The translations under genes were made by a program, and so were the position numbers. Shown here one piece after another: positions 45,943 to 58,166 of a stretch of 64,000 nt of DNA (positions are counted from its first letter, which is position 1; each line of letters opens with the position of its first letter). Below the pieces are notes generated by a model. That model did not search any database, was not told the origin of the DNA, and saw only the letters and a list, made by a program, of their open reading frames with translations. The stretch is from Arenicola marina (Eukaryota > Annelida > Polychaeta > Arenicolidae), in assembly GCA_964019135.1 (NCBI GenBank), contig OZ025261.1, positions 34,276,820-34,340,819 on the forward strand. The letters run 5' to 3'.

Positions 45943-46323
45943 GGAACATTCCGTAAATGTTTCATCATTACGGCGACATTTTCTCGAATATTTGTGCCTT
46001 CTTTAAAGTCTCCTAAGAAGTTATGACTCGGAAATGACGTCAGAGGAATTTATTTGAAATTTGGCCAATGGAGAAAGATGCCATGACAATTTAGCATTTA
46101 CGAAATTCATGGTGCCCCGACTTATGACAGTAGAGACTTCGAAATTCTATAGAACCATGTAGAATTGCATCGCCCGTCATGGAAAATACGCTTAAAAATC
46201 GCCGTGTTAGCACTTTTCTACCAGTTATTGTCAATTATTGCAAATTGTAGTCTATACATATATTCTACAAGTCTTTGTTACCATATAACGAAACACCACA
46301 GAATGGCGGCGTCTACAGTGGCG

Positions 46324-49300
46324 GTAAATCGTCATTGCAATAGTAAACTATACGGGGTTTTCACGTTCTCTTAAAGCGGGTGCCCAACCTAATCTAATCG
46401 CAATCTGCACCGAAAGTTTGCATCTTAAAATTAAATTGGCGAGTGTTAAGGCAGACCGCCCCGATTAATGTCGAGCAGCGCGCCATATTGCCGGAGCAAG
46501 TGACCTATATTGTGACCCTTCATATGGCGCCGCCTTACGTTATAACTGGAACTGGTCTGGGAGTTATCTCGCGGAGGGAACTCTTCACAGTGGAGGTAGC
46601 CTTCAGGCAAAACGCCTGAAACGAGAGATCAGGGCCGAGATTTACGGATGAATTGCGGCAGTTCAAGGCCGCGCAGTAGACCATGATCTTAGTGTTTCAT
46701 GGCAAAAAAAACATCGCCTCCGTAAATAAAATCATTGGAGAATCGCAGCTATTTATATTGGCGATGATCACGCGCTCTTTGCTCACACAGTAGTCGTCAT
46801 TTCCGGTTTGCATATAATTAGAGTATCGCCTCCTGATTGATCAATCGCGGACACACCTCCAAAAAGGACTGCCGCCTGGTTAAGCGGCGAAATCGTAGCT
46901 GGCGGTCACTTCTAAATTTTATTGTGAGCGACACTTGGGTATTATATGAATCGGTAAAGCAGCCTTAGAGGCCAGGCAGGCGGCCGTCACCGTTGTCGGC
47001 TGCAAGGTGCCCTTACCGCGTGAACATATCCGCCGCCCCCTCCCTCCCCCTCACTTGCCGGTTGGTGTGTCTAAGTCAAATGTTCCAATATTAATACATG
47101 ACCGAGTCGGAAATAGCCTTAATTAGCTTCAGAATCCACGTAAAAAGTCCGTATTTTGCCTAAATTGCGCATGCAGACGACCCCCAGGCATTAGTCGTCA
47201 GCCATGCGTCATACGTGAATAGCGATCGGAAGACAACAAATCTGCATGTGCTCTGTAACGATCGAACGCTACCCCTTAGGTGGGCATTGGTCAAATCGAG
47301 TTCCTTTTACGGGCGTCATAAGCTAGAGGTCTAGGTGAAAGCGATGGCACCAAACAGTCAAGGTAGCCAGGCAGCGTGGAGCCCCATGTTAAAGCTAGGA
47401 AACGCTCGTGATTCCATTAATAATCCACATAGATTTCCCGGTTTGGCTTAATGTGGGCATCGAGACCTCCCCATGCAATAGTCGACAATCATACGTCATC
47501 AGACGTCCATTTTCGTCATAAGCTCCAAGCCAACAGGACGATGCACCTTGTTATTGTTATTTCTAGCGCAGCCTATGCCGTTATTTATCATAAAATTTGG
47601 AGATATAGGGGGGCTGTATCTGATATTAAACTAAACTAAGTCAAAAGGGCTACTTCTACGCTTATTGAAAAATCGATATAAAAGTTCAGTGGTGTTTCAA
47701 CGAACTGTCCAAGAAATTAATCTAACCTTCCAATTCAAACGCTTCCATAAAGCGACGCCCCAAGATTCAGATATAGATGCGGCCAAGCTTATATCCACCC
47801 TCCGCTTGTTTGTCTCCCCCTCCCCCACACACACCATATGGTGAGATGCTTAAAGGAGGCAGATTTTGTGTGGGGATCGATGTGGGTGGTGGGTCCACAG
47901 CAAGACATTTTTCAAGCACCAAATATTGTTACGTTTAATGTATACCCCCCCCCCCTTACACACACACACTCACACAATATAATAGCGTGTCTCTAACCAT
48001 ATAGAAATTTCGCATTGAAGTATGTTGCATTGCGTCTTTCAATATCTTAGATGTAAATAACTATGCATGGGAAACATCTATTGGAAGCAACGTATGCAGA
48101 TTAGCTACGGTGGTCATTTACATGTGTTTTCGTTGCTGATAACCTCTTGAAATAAATAATGTTTGCAACAACTCCCGTTGTCCGGTATGTTCGTTTGTGG
48201 GTTCGGGTGTGCGCGTTGCAGAAACGCCGACGGCAAGCAGCATCTAAAATGTTGAATTTTACAAAACATATAAACAAACCGCAAACCAACCCCAACAGGA
48301 CATGCCTAGGTTTGAATTAAAAACAGCGCAGCAAGCAAGCAAGCCACCTATTTTCCTGCGCTTGGCCTCAAGCCAAACGGACCGGGCCGGAATCATTATC
48401 AAAGGCCCGCCTTTTAAGGACAAACCAGGAAAATTAAGTGGCCTTGTGCAAACAGAGGCAGAGCGGGGCGCTGTCGTCTGTAATCGATTAGACAAGTCAG
48501 ATCTGTTTGCTCTGAGCAAGTCAGGCGCCCTGCGTGCGGCAGGCGGGGCAGCGGGCCGGGCCGACGTGGGACCCAGTGGGCTTTGGGGCGATTTAGACCA
48601 ACCAAACCTGCCGGCATGCATGTCGGCTCCAATCACGACCATATGGTCTGGGGGTCTCATAGTGGTTCCGGGTCTGTCCGTCTCTCTGTAAACGAATGCC
48701 GGGTGGGTCTGTCTGTCTGCCCAGATAGCTATAAGCAATTTATTGGCGTAACTACAGCACATGCGCGGAGCGTCCGTCACCTGCTTACGTCCCACGGACG
48801 CAGCCAACCAAGGCTCGTAAATTCGAAAGGGCGGGGCAGAATATTTCGCCTAATTTCCTATTCGAGGGCAAAATATTTGGCCTCGGCGGTTTTTAACTTA
48901 CGGGTGTCAAAGTTGACACCGCCCCCCTCTCTGCCCCTGCGTACTGGGCTTTCTGGGTCCAGTGAAGTAATAAATACTTGGATAAAAGTGTTAACAACAT
49001 GTATATCAGGAGGTGGGGTGGGGTGGAGGGCGAGGGATCGGGATCGGAAAACCGAGGATGACCAAGGAAAAAGAAGGATTTTCGATTTTCGAACGATAAC
49101 AGTATCTCTCGGCGTGACAATGACTACATGAACGAAAGAATAGTCATTGGGGATACACCAGAAACTGGTTGTTTAATGGATCTATAGTCGTTACTAACAG
49201 AGAAGGCGTAGATATATCTATAGACACGTGTCTCTGTATGCTACCGCTGACATATGTAGCAGACTATTGTCTATTTGTCCTTGCACGGAAGGGTGTGTCT

Positions 49301-49662
49301 TGTTTGGTTTGCGGGACGGGGTTGGACGAAGGGGGTGGGGTCGAGGGTCCGGGTGAGTGGGTGCTGATTCTTATCAGCGTCTCTCGACGAGTCACTAGGC
49401 ATACACGGGGAAAATTTATATTAATGCATAATTGTTTAACTTGCAATTCCAGCGACAGCTACTGATTGGAGGTGCAATTTGTCCTAGATCTAGGTCGTTT
49501 CGGCGCATGCCACTACTGTATGGCATTGACATGATGTCTTATGTATGGGAAAAGAACCCCCCCCCCCCCCACCGAAATAACTGCTGAAATTCCAATTTAG
49601 AATAAAGAAGACGGCGAACTAAAACTCTTTCAAAGACGCATGATCTTATTCTACTTTTTCAG
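46324..49662. other. Gene-free stretch with a GC-rich block at 48.3-48.9 kb
   Basis: 48300-48870 is GC- and CpG-rich and open on both strands (182 codons minus, 129 plus), but neither frame shows a known motif, so composition is the likely cause. Two loosely similar blocks with tagtcg and catacgtcat words lie near 47190 and 47470. A C11 run is at 47946-47956 and a C14-type run at 49557-49570. No RNA gene found. Confidence 0.4.
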
Positions 49663-49747
49663 TGTTCGGTGCCATTCAATCGGCAGAGCAAGTCGAACGT
49701 TGGTCACCGCGATGTGCCCAATACCAACAGCCTCTGCTGACCAGCTG
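49663..49747 (+). CDS. Candidate internal exon, unknown gene
   Basis: An 85-bp segment lies between a strong acceptor (tattctactttttcag, exon from 49663) and a good donor (cagctg|gtaaga, exon ends 49747). One frame is open throughout: a split codon, then FGAIQSAEQVERWSPR and on to PLLTS, 27 whole codons. Another frame ends in a stop just before the donor. The splice signals are the main support. The peptide is not recognised and no partner exon was found nearby. It may be a chance pairing of sites. Confidence 0.22.
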
Positions 49748-51143
49748 GTAAGATATGGCCAACACTTTTTTTTAGAAATGTCTAAAAATTATTTGTATAA
49801 ATATCTTTATAATTGTCCGAAACAAACAAAACAGAATCCAAGATGGCGGAACAAAACAACGATAACATTAGAAACGTCGAACAAAAGGAGAGGAACTCGA
49901 CATTTCAACCTTTGAAACTGTGTTTATTCAAATTGTGATTAAACTAGGATTACAGACAAATTGCAGGCTTCCCAACAAACAAAATTTCTCCGGAAATACT
50001 TTGAAGTAAACACGAGAGAGATAGTGGGTCCACCTCAGGGAGTTGGTTTACTGGGTGCATTTCGCGATGGGAAGGCTCCCAGCTTACCGCCAAACGTCAG
50101 GATTACACAATAACAAGCCGTTACAGGAGCTGCAGATGTTCCAAAGAGAGACTGATTAAACATTTCGTGCTTTTTCGCCAGGACTTTCAGACAGTTTGGC
50201 CAGGTCTCTCTTCCAAAACATATCTACATATACCACACAAGCAAAGCACCAAACACACCAAACTCTGGCCTCAAGCCTATGCAATAATGAACTAATCCAC
50301 GGGATAAAATATTTCTGCCCAAATCGATGTTTCCAAGAAGGGTTTGTTAGTCTTTGAAACTACCTCCATTCGTCCACATGCAGCATATTCCAACTGACAA
50401 ATGTCCGAAAAATCTTGGGCCAGAGTTTGAATCTTCAGGTGAGTGAAGCTAGTTTGTGATCGCGTGATTTCAATCTTGACACTGATGGTTAGCCTACAAT
50501 AAAGTAAACCCTTGCGTTCGAAGTCACCGCCATCGAAATAGTGATTAGTCCCGTAAGACGTTCTTTCGATTGTTCATCTAAATGCTTCGATAGTGTTACT
50601 TAGTCAACAGCTAATATACTAATTACGAGAATACCAACATACCAATTAAGGCCTTGTGTTTTTTGTTTTCAAATGATGTGTCCACAAGGGCGTTGTCTAC
50701 TTATCTTTTCACTAGAAAAACACCTCGTAAATAACTTAGTAACAGCATAAATAGTGGTATACGGTTTTTCTTTTTTAAAGCTTTTTTGTTTTACTTACTA
50801 GATGTAAACCGCTGCCAAAACCAGCAGCTTTGTAAAAGAGTCTACGAAAAACGAATGTAGCGAGGTCCGAGCTAGCGGCGTGTGACGACGAACCACGCAT
50901 CATACCTCACCAAACTCAGTCAGTCTCCCTTCATACACATACACAACGCTCCCCCACCCTCCCAACCCCCAGTAAAAAAAAAAAGCACGTCAACATAAAA
51001 CACATAAACCTGAGCGCATCGCAAGAGCTACAGATACTGGGAAAAGAAAACAATGGATACACCCCATAACGAAAGCGAAAACCAAAATATTCAAACATGT
51101 TCAAAAAAACACTCCAATGAGACTAAAATGCTAGCGTGTAACT
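49748..51143. other. Unique AT-rich stretch
   Basis: A10-type run near 50972. No gene or element recognised. Confidence 0.4.
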
Positions 51144-51203
51144 CCTCCAGGGTAACTTCTAGGGTTAGGGTTGGGGTTAACCCTAACCCTCCAGGGCAAC
51201 TTC
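51144..51203. repeat. Head-to-head telomeric-like palindrome between direct repeats
   Basis: agggttagggttggggttaa running into ccctaaccct (51161-51190) is a near-perfect palindrome of TTAGGG and CCCTAA units. It is flanked by direct copies of cctccagggtaacttc (51144-51159) and cctccagggcaacttc (51188-51203). Confidence 0.85.
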
Positions 51204-54200
51204 GGGGCCTAATGTTTAAAAAAAACAGCACGATCGAGTCCGAAAATATCAGGTGAGGTTTCATGGAGCGTAACAAAATCCCCAGCTGAAATATTGCTTT
51301 GGAAAACTGGGAGATAAACGCATAAAATCCGATGGGAAATTGATTCGTTTCAGAAACATTTTAGACCCCACGAAACGTGGCTCAAATAAGAAGGAATGTG
51401 TCATATTTCTAACAAACATCTCACTCGTATTTTGTGTCGGCAAGATAACCGGTATCAGACCTGATCAGTAAGTTATCATAGCAACAGGCAGGCGATGAAA
51501 AGTTTGTTATAGGAGTACAAATGTACCCACGACACCTTTATTTACCTCCTTCTCTCTCCTATATATATATATACTTCCATATATATATATCTACATATAT
51601 ATATATATTATATGGAAATAGTCTACCCTCAACATCGTCACATTATGCAACGTGGGTCCTGCGAATGAAGCCATTGTCTCTTGTTAATACCCCGTTCATT
51701 GGTCATTCTTGATCTCCACAATACACATGGTCTGTCATCATCTACACCCGGCTACGACAGCTTGTTAATTGGAGTGTTTATCCACTGGTATTGATGGGTT
51801 ATTCTACTACAGCCGGCGGAAACAGAAGGTGCGTAAAATATTTTTGTTACACATCATGCAGACATTGAAACTATACAATCCGTGGCTAACATATCACGTC
51901 TAACTAAATGTCTTTGATATAATAATAGATTTTTTTTTGGTTTATCATAAAACGAAAAGAAAATTCCACCACCAAGTAATTGCAGGAAAAAAACGTCTAT
52001 GTCAAATCCCACCACCAAAGTGTTCATATCACCTAAATAGAAAGTTAAAAAAAAAAACATGCATCAGGTCACATTCGAATCGTAAGCAATATTTACATTC
52101 CAATACACTTCGCATTATTATATTCAAAACCAACTTTAAACAGCAAAGACAATTACACAGGTTTCAATCAACAAACGCGTCGCATCATAGAAGAGGGAAG
52201 ATAATTATATAGAGCTAAAATAAATAACTCTGGTCCTATAAAATGGAATTTAAAACAGATAGAATAGTGTATAGTCAAGATTCCGTAATATAGTACTTAC
52301 GGTAGGAATCATCATCGGGATTGTGGTACAAGTATTTTACTACGTTGGAGTCTAAAGGTTTCCTAAGCGATCATCCAAGCGAAGTAGTAGTTGCAGACAT
52401 AGAATGTACTAAATTAGGGATTTGTTTCAGTGTTCGCCACGAGGAATCAAAGATTACAGGCGCATGCAAGTAACAATGTAATTGACATACAAGAGGGCGC
52501 CACAGATTGCGGGCTGGCAAACACAGCGTCCCATCAATCACGTGGTCTGAAATCAACAAACCCCAAATCAAACACAGATGTCAATTTCCCAAAGCGTTTT
52601 TCTTTTCTCTGTTCAGTTGTTGTCTGAGACCTCATCCCACCTACCTATCCGCCCTCAAGTATATTAAGAACCGCGGTAAGAACCTTGCCTGGCGTTAACA
52701 ATGACGCGCAGCGCCTTACTCCCTGGAGGGTACACAACGAACACGAGGCAGTTACCATCTACAACCCGGACTAGCTAGGGCATATTGTCGTAAAAAATGC
52801 GAAACGTAAAACGGACTGAGCATCTACTTGGTTTCCCTTGAATATATCACAAGCCTCTTGGTTTATTTACCCTTTCCACAAGTTGAAACTGAGGAGGACA
52901 TCGTAAACGGTTCCCTGTCAGTGCCTCCTTCGCGAACAGCGGTTACAGGACAGAGATGTTGCGCGCCCTTCCTCTCCCTGTCTCCCTTCAAGCCCCACCG
53001 CCGCACCCCCACAGCCAACCTCTCCCATGCACGCGGCAGTCACAGGACATTTCCCTGTCGCCCACAGCCGTTGTAACGAGAGGGTTATAACGGCTGGAGG
53101 CCGCGGCTAGCAGGACTCGGGAAAGAGACAGGGAGCCATACGAGCAGATATGAACAAACAATGCCGATTACGCTCGGCTGTGTATTTGCCACTATCCGTG
53201 ATTTATCATTGTCGCCTCACGCACTCTCTATGTTTCATGTACAGACTAATTGTGACGCCAAAAAAGCCTCAGCGAACGCACACAAGTAGAGAACCACACA
53301 CATCGCCCCCAATCAGTCAATTCCTAGGATCATCTTGTATTAAGTTCAAAACAACGACATATCTCTCGTATTCAGAAACAGCGCCAACATCCCCAACCTG
53401 TGCCGCGAATGCTTTTATAACAAGCCTACACTTTGTTTCAAGTACTGGTGGCAAGACATGCAAAAATGTAGTTTTGTTGCTTGTAGGCACTAAGTATACA
53501 AAAATATATACTGTACATAAATAAAACAATAAGAGCATAAATAGTCGCCTGCCTACCTCGAAGAAAGGCAAGTCACCAGTTTGTACTGTGTAAAGTCGTC
53601 GAAAAAAAACCTTTAAAATTTGACACCCAGAAACAGTAGCTAAACAACTGATAGGTACCTCGATTCATGCTACTGCTCATTATAGAAATGTCTGCTCACT
53701 TCATTTAGTTAATTTCCTTGATGCGGCAAATGCAACTTTTGTTTAAACAGGATGCTTCGATCGAGAGATTGAAAATCACATCTTAGGTTGATGATTGTGT
53801 TAGGATTGCTGGAGACTACAAGGGATAGCATTTACCAGGGCAAGACCGACTGAATACTAAATTTACTGGAATGTAGACTGTCAGCAGGAGCATCATGATC
53901 TCAGCTTCAACACCACATGATGATTGACTAACAGGAGAACGTCATCGTGCTTTACACGGGCACTTCATCTCATGAATATTCAGTCTGAGGTTAGCAAACA
54001 GGGACTAATTTGGACTTCAAATTGTCAATATATCTATAATTAAGTGGCGCAGAGGTTGGGACATCAGATAAAAGAATTATACGCAATGCAATGTGTTTTG
54101 ACTCATTAGACCAACATTTGAAGAACCATTACAGATAATCTGTGTGATATTTTATCAAATAAAGATTAATATTTTTTACACGAATGAGCTTACACCAAAT

Positions 54201-57200
54201 TTTTTTGGAAATGAAAATGCGTTTTGTTTTGCTCGTAAACCTCAGGACATTAAATCGTCGTCCACGCATTCTAGCTTCACGCTCGCAAACCAACAGCAAC
54301 GAGCTTGTTGCTACCCAGTGACTAGTTTGTCCACACTAAGCACTTCATTGCAAGGGTCCCGAGCAGATATGGGTGAGAGCAGCCATGCCGGTCGGATTTG
54401 TCGCCCCTTGGAGCACCTTGTACACAATACATACAACTCCTCGACTCCTCGACCTGTGTTTTTATCACTGTAGTTGAACCTCTCTAGACCTATACAGGGC
54501 ACGGATTACCGCGGGGAGGAAGGCTGGGCTCTCAGCCCCAGGGCGGGCCAAACACGTTTATAATGTATAGAAGGTATGCAGCACTCACTGACGCCGAGTA
54601 GGCACGACATAGTCTGTAACGGTAGTAGCCCTAATAAAAACGCGCTCGCTTGAATATATAGCGCAGGTCCGAAGCCAGACCGCCGATATAGCGGTCAAAG
54701 GGCGACCACATTGCGGCGTCGTTAACACAGGTGAACGCTGATCACCCCCCACCAGGTGAGGGTCTAAGGCTTGGGGTGGGGGCGGAGGACAGGGAGAAGG
54801 GGGGTAGAGGGTCGAGCTCAGCGTGCCTCAATCACCTGATTAACGTTATCAGTGACATCCACTACACTCCATGACCAACCCCCTCCCGCCATACCATACC
54901 GTACCCTACTAAACAGCCACTCATCTCACCGCTTGTACCGACCCAAAGTCCCCTCACGCCCATCCCCCGAGGTCCCCCCCCCCCCCCAAGGGTCTCCTCA
55001 CGTCAGTTTATCAAGCCGTACAAAGCCGTCTCGGGAGGCCGGCAGTTTTGGGACAAGGTTTTGGCCGATACCGTTTATAGTACGTTATCGGCGTTATATT
55101 AAAGGAGAGGTCGGTCTAATATGGACGGGACTCGTATCCCCCTGCTGACGTCATGCGCCCAAAGTTCAACGAAGGCCTTCAGATAAGGAACGCTCACCCC
55201 GACGGCCCTTCATGGCCCGTGGAATGGCGACGTCGGCCTGTCCAGCAGTCCAGGGTTAGGGGGGACATGGAGGGGGGAATGGATAGATGCGGTAGGGGAA
55301 GGGGGTACTGTAGTGTTTCTGGCACAAGCCCAGAGTGACGGTGGCTGGGGTACGGGTGGTGTCTATGCTGTGTACGCCATAGACTGGGGCAGGTGACGAG
55401 CGGGGGTGGAGTCGGGGGTGGGATGGGGGGTGTCCCATGGCGTGTATAGCGAGACCGATACAGGTCCATGGAGGGTGGGCGGGAAGTGAGAAGGGGTGGG
55501 GTGGGGTGGGGGACCGGGGGCATGGGTGCAGCATTGTAGTTTGTCAGGCAGATATATTGCATACTTGAAGAGAGATGCAAACAAGGATTGTCGTTAGAAA
55601 ACCTCAAGGGCAAATTTACCTTGGTGTCGGCGGGGCAAGGTCCCGTTTATCGTCCTTGTAGGTTGGAGGGGGGGGGGGGGTGCGGCGTTGGGACACAGAT
55701 AGGGGTCGGGGCGGCGCTGGGTTAGGGTCTCCTTCAATACTTCAGAGTTACGATGGGGCGGCTGTATGGAGCAGCAGAGAGATAGGGGTCTGGGGGGTGA
55801 GGAGGGAGGGAGGGAGTGGCAGGAGGCGGGGGCGGGGGAGGGGTTGGGTCGACACATTTGGCAGGTACTCCACGGCGGCTAGGTGACCCCGGTATGGAAG
55901 CCAGAGGTCGTCCACATCTCATTTGTGTGCCATATGATGGGATGGGCGTTTATAGGACTGGAGGATGGCCCAGGGAGGGAGGGGGGGGGGGTGGCCAAGG
56001 GAGGGGGGTACTTTTTGCGGAGGCACCATTATATCACATAGACGACCGAAGACTAGCTTGCCCTTTAAGTGGTTGTAAGTATCACCGAACTACCTCTGCA
56101 TTACAGCTAGCAGCAGGGGCGCAGGCCTACCCGTTAAGAGCTAAACGGATTTAAATAAGGTCTGCCATAGTGAACTAAAACCGGAGATATGTATGTGAAC
56201 GTACGTACGCTGACGTAAAACTGTCTGGAATGAACTACTTTATGGAAATGTACGGCAAAAAAAAACAAAGAGAATAAATAAAAGCATCTAAACTATGACA
56301 AAAACATCCGCACAAGAAACAAAAGAGGCATCCGATGGGGCCAAAGTTAAAAACAAGAAACGGAAAGAAAGTTGCAATCCTGCGCTGATCCGCCTATAAC
56401 GTTACCGAGGCGCACTAACCTGTTTGGCGGACGGACCACAAAACAGGTCCAGTTCACAAAGAAAATACACGATGCACTACGATATACTGGACCGAGCTGT
56501 CGTGTACAAGACCTCTACATGGCACATGTGTAACAGTAATACGAATATATAATAAACAAACCCAAGAAAAACAAACAATCGCTCCAGTCTCCGGACAGGT
56601 TCTTGGTTCTTGTCCAATGATGACGTCATCTAGATGCTGCCTTCCGCGTGACGTCACGTGCACTTAATACTGAAAGCCGGCCATTGGAGTGTAGGCGTAA
56701 CCTTCATGGGGGAGGGGGGGGGGGGGCAAACAGATAACGAAATATCAATGACACCATCCATTCAAGCGACATGTTATGGCAACCCTACAGAAATAGAAAT
56801 TATGAATTATAATTGATCTGTATAATTATATTGGTGACAAAAACTCAAGAAGACATTAACCAATGCTAACCACTGTTTGAAAGCGAGCCCGTCATTTTAG
56901 CAAAATGTGATATTTACAACAAAAAGCACCAATGTGGTTCTCATCGCTGTGTAGGCCTATATTATATTAAATGAATATGCAACAAGAGACTACATACACA
57001 GTTAGCAGTTTGAAACAAAATTTACATTTTAAAGTACTCCAATTTCAAATCAATTACTTTTCATCCACAAGAGGCAAGGGGACATTCGGGTCATCTTTCT
57101 AGCAGCGTCGATATCGTGATTGCATAAAGCGGTGATGGTGCCAATCAAGCCCCTGAATTAGCCTTCTAACTGATGGACACATCAATGTCCAATCTAGACT

Positions 57201-57771
57201 CTAAATAGTTCTACTCACAGCATTACTCTTAATAGTTTTGATCATGTAATCGCAAATTCAAACGAATGTCGTAATTTAGTATCAACATCTTACGGTGAAG
57301 CAAAGCCATCTTTAACTGTGCAATCTTCTATCGAATTAATAATTTGTGCTCGGGGTTAAACAATTTCGATGACCATTGGAGCGAACGAAGCGAAGGAGCG
57401 ACCACATTTCCTGAGCGACCCCTGAAAATAAGACGACGCTGCACTCGACAACTTGGAAGCATTACATTATGGGATCGCGTTGCACGTTGGGTCTCGGATA
57501 AGGAAGACGTCATGGTCGGCGGGGACTTCAATGACGGCCCGTGGATGCATATTGCAGCTGGCTGGGGCGACACTGGGAACACGTGTGGAAAGGACGCTCG
57601 GGGGACGCTCGGAAAATGTGGAACTCTTGTCATTCGTCAAAATTAAGCTGGCACTTTTATGGCGAAAAGATATTATTTGTACATTTACTGAGAGGAAGAG
57701 GAATTGATGCTAGATTAGGTTAAGGATAAGAATTAGTCGTAGAAATTTTAATAGCGGTAGAAATAAATTTC
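51204..57771. other. Long gene-free stretch downstream of the A1CF-like gene
   Basis: An AT microsatellite lies at 51560-51612. 54960-56010 is G/C-run-rich (C12 at 54977, G12 near 55668, G12 near 55980) and open in many frames. 56700-57770 is AT-rich and probably includes the 3' untranslated region of the minus-strand gene. The plus frame at 57344-57646 contains the word GGDFND but nothing else of a LINE endonuclease. No other gene supported. Confidence 0.4.
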
Positions 57772-57785
57772 TTAGGGAGCACTGA

Positions 57786-57824
<39 letters not shown>

Positions 57825-58166
57825 GGTGCTGCTTACTCTGTGGGTGAATGGATTGGGGAGGGGTTGGCAGTTTCCCCGGGGACATCACATAGGAGGCCGT
57901 GGTGGGCACGTTGGTGGTGTAGAAATCCCCCCGCAGCGCCATCGCCGCAGCTGCGGCGGCTGCCGCCGCCGAGGTGCTTCCGCAGTTGGCAAAGGCTGCC
58001 TGGAAGGAGGCGCTGGAGGCCAGCCCCAGAGGGCGGCCCTGGTAGAGGGCGGCCGTCGTGGCGGCGCTTACGGCCACGGGGGGCGGAGACACCGTCGTCC
58101 CCGACGCGCTGTTCGCGAAAGCAGCCGACATTTGCTGAGCCGCCAACTGTTGGGCTGCGTCGCCGC
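57772..58166 (-). CDS. A1CF/RBM46/RBM47-like gene, last coding exon (Ala-rich C-terminus)
   Basis: The terminal exon begins after ttaatccgcag (acceptor; exon from 58166) and ends at a TAA at 57774-57772. The first two bases complete a Gly codon split with the previous exon, giving PFE-G-GDAAQQ. This parallels the conserved LGIPTDGGD of vertebrate A1CF, which supports the join. The 131 further codons encode a low-complexity tail: Ala-rich (an A9 run near residues 60-70 of the exon), RPLGLASSASFQAAFANCG, a Pro/Gln/Ser part (KLPTPPQSIHPQSKQ) and about 12 serines before SISAP. The poly-Ser is coded by a TCA repeat (57787-57827, gat on the plus strand) and is likely variable in length. Ala-rich tails are normal for this family. 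The 3' UTR end is not located. Confidence 0.85.

Larger units (their letters stand above)
44977..46323. mobile_element. 1.35-kb segment bounded by ~93-bp inverted repeats
   Basis: 44977-45070 (cgccactgtagacg, cattctgtggtgtttcgtta, atggtaacaaagact, gactacaatttgcaataatt) reappears inverted at 46232-46323 with few differences. It may be a single large DNA element with long terminal inverted repeats, now holding a hAT-like MITE and a 37-bp minisatellite, or two opposed copies of a short element. No transposase frame is present. Confidence 0.7.

Noticed and set aside
47130-47500. Tandem duplication of a ~270-bp block
   Set aside because: Only a few short words are shared (tagtcg, catacgtcat); too weak to call without alignment.
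48259-48807. 182-codon minus-strand gene
   Set aside because: The block is CpG-rich and open on both strands. No motif, repeat of domain structure or splice signals were found. Composition explains it.
57344-57646. LINE endonuclease fragment (GGDFND motif)
   Set aside because: Only one short motif fits, no neighbouring endonuclease or reverse-transcriptase motifs are seen, and the place is probably the 3' UTR region of the minus-strand gene.
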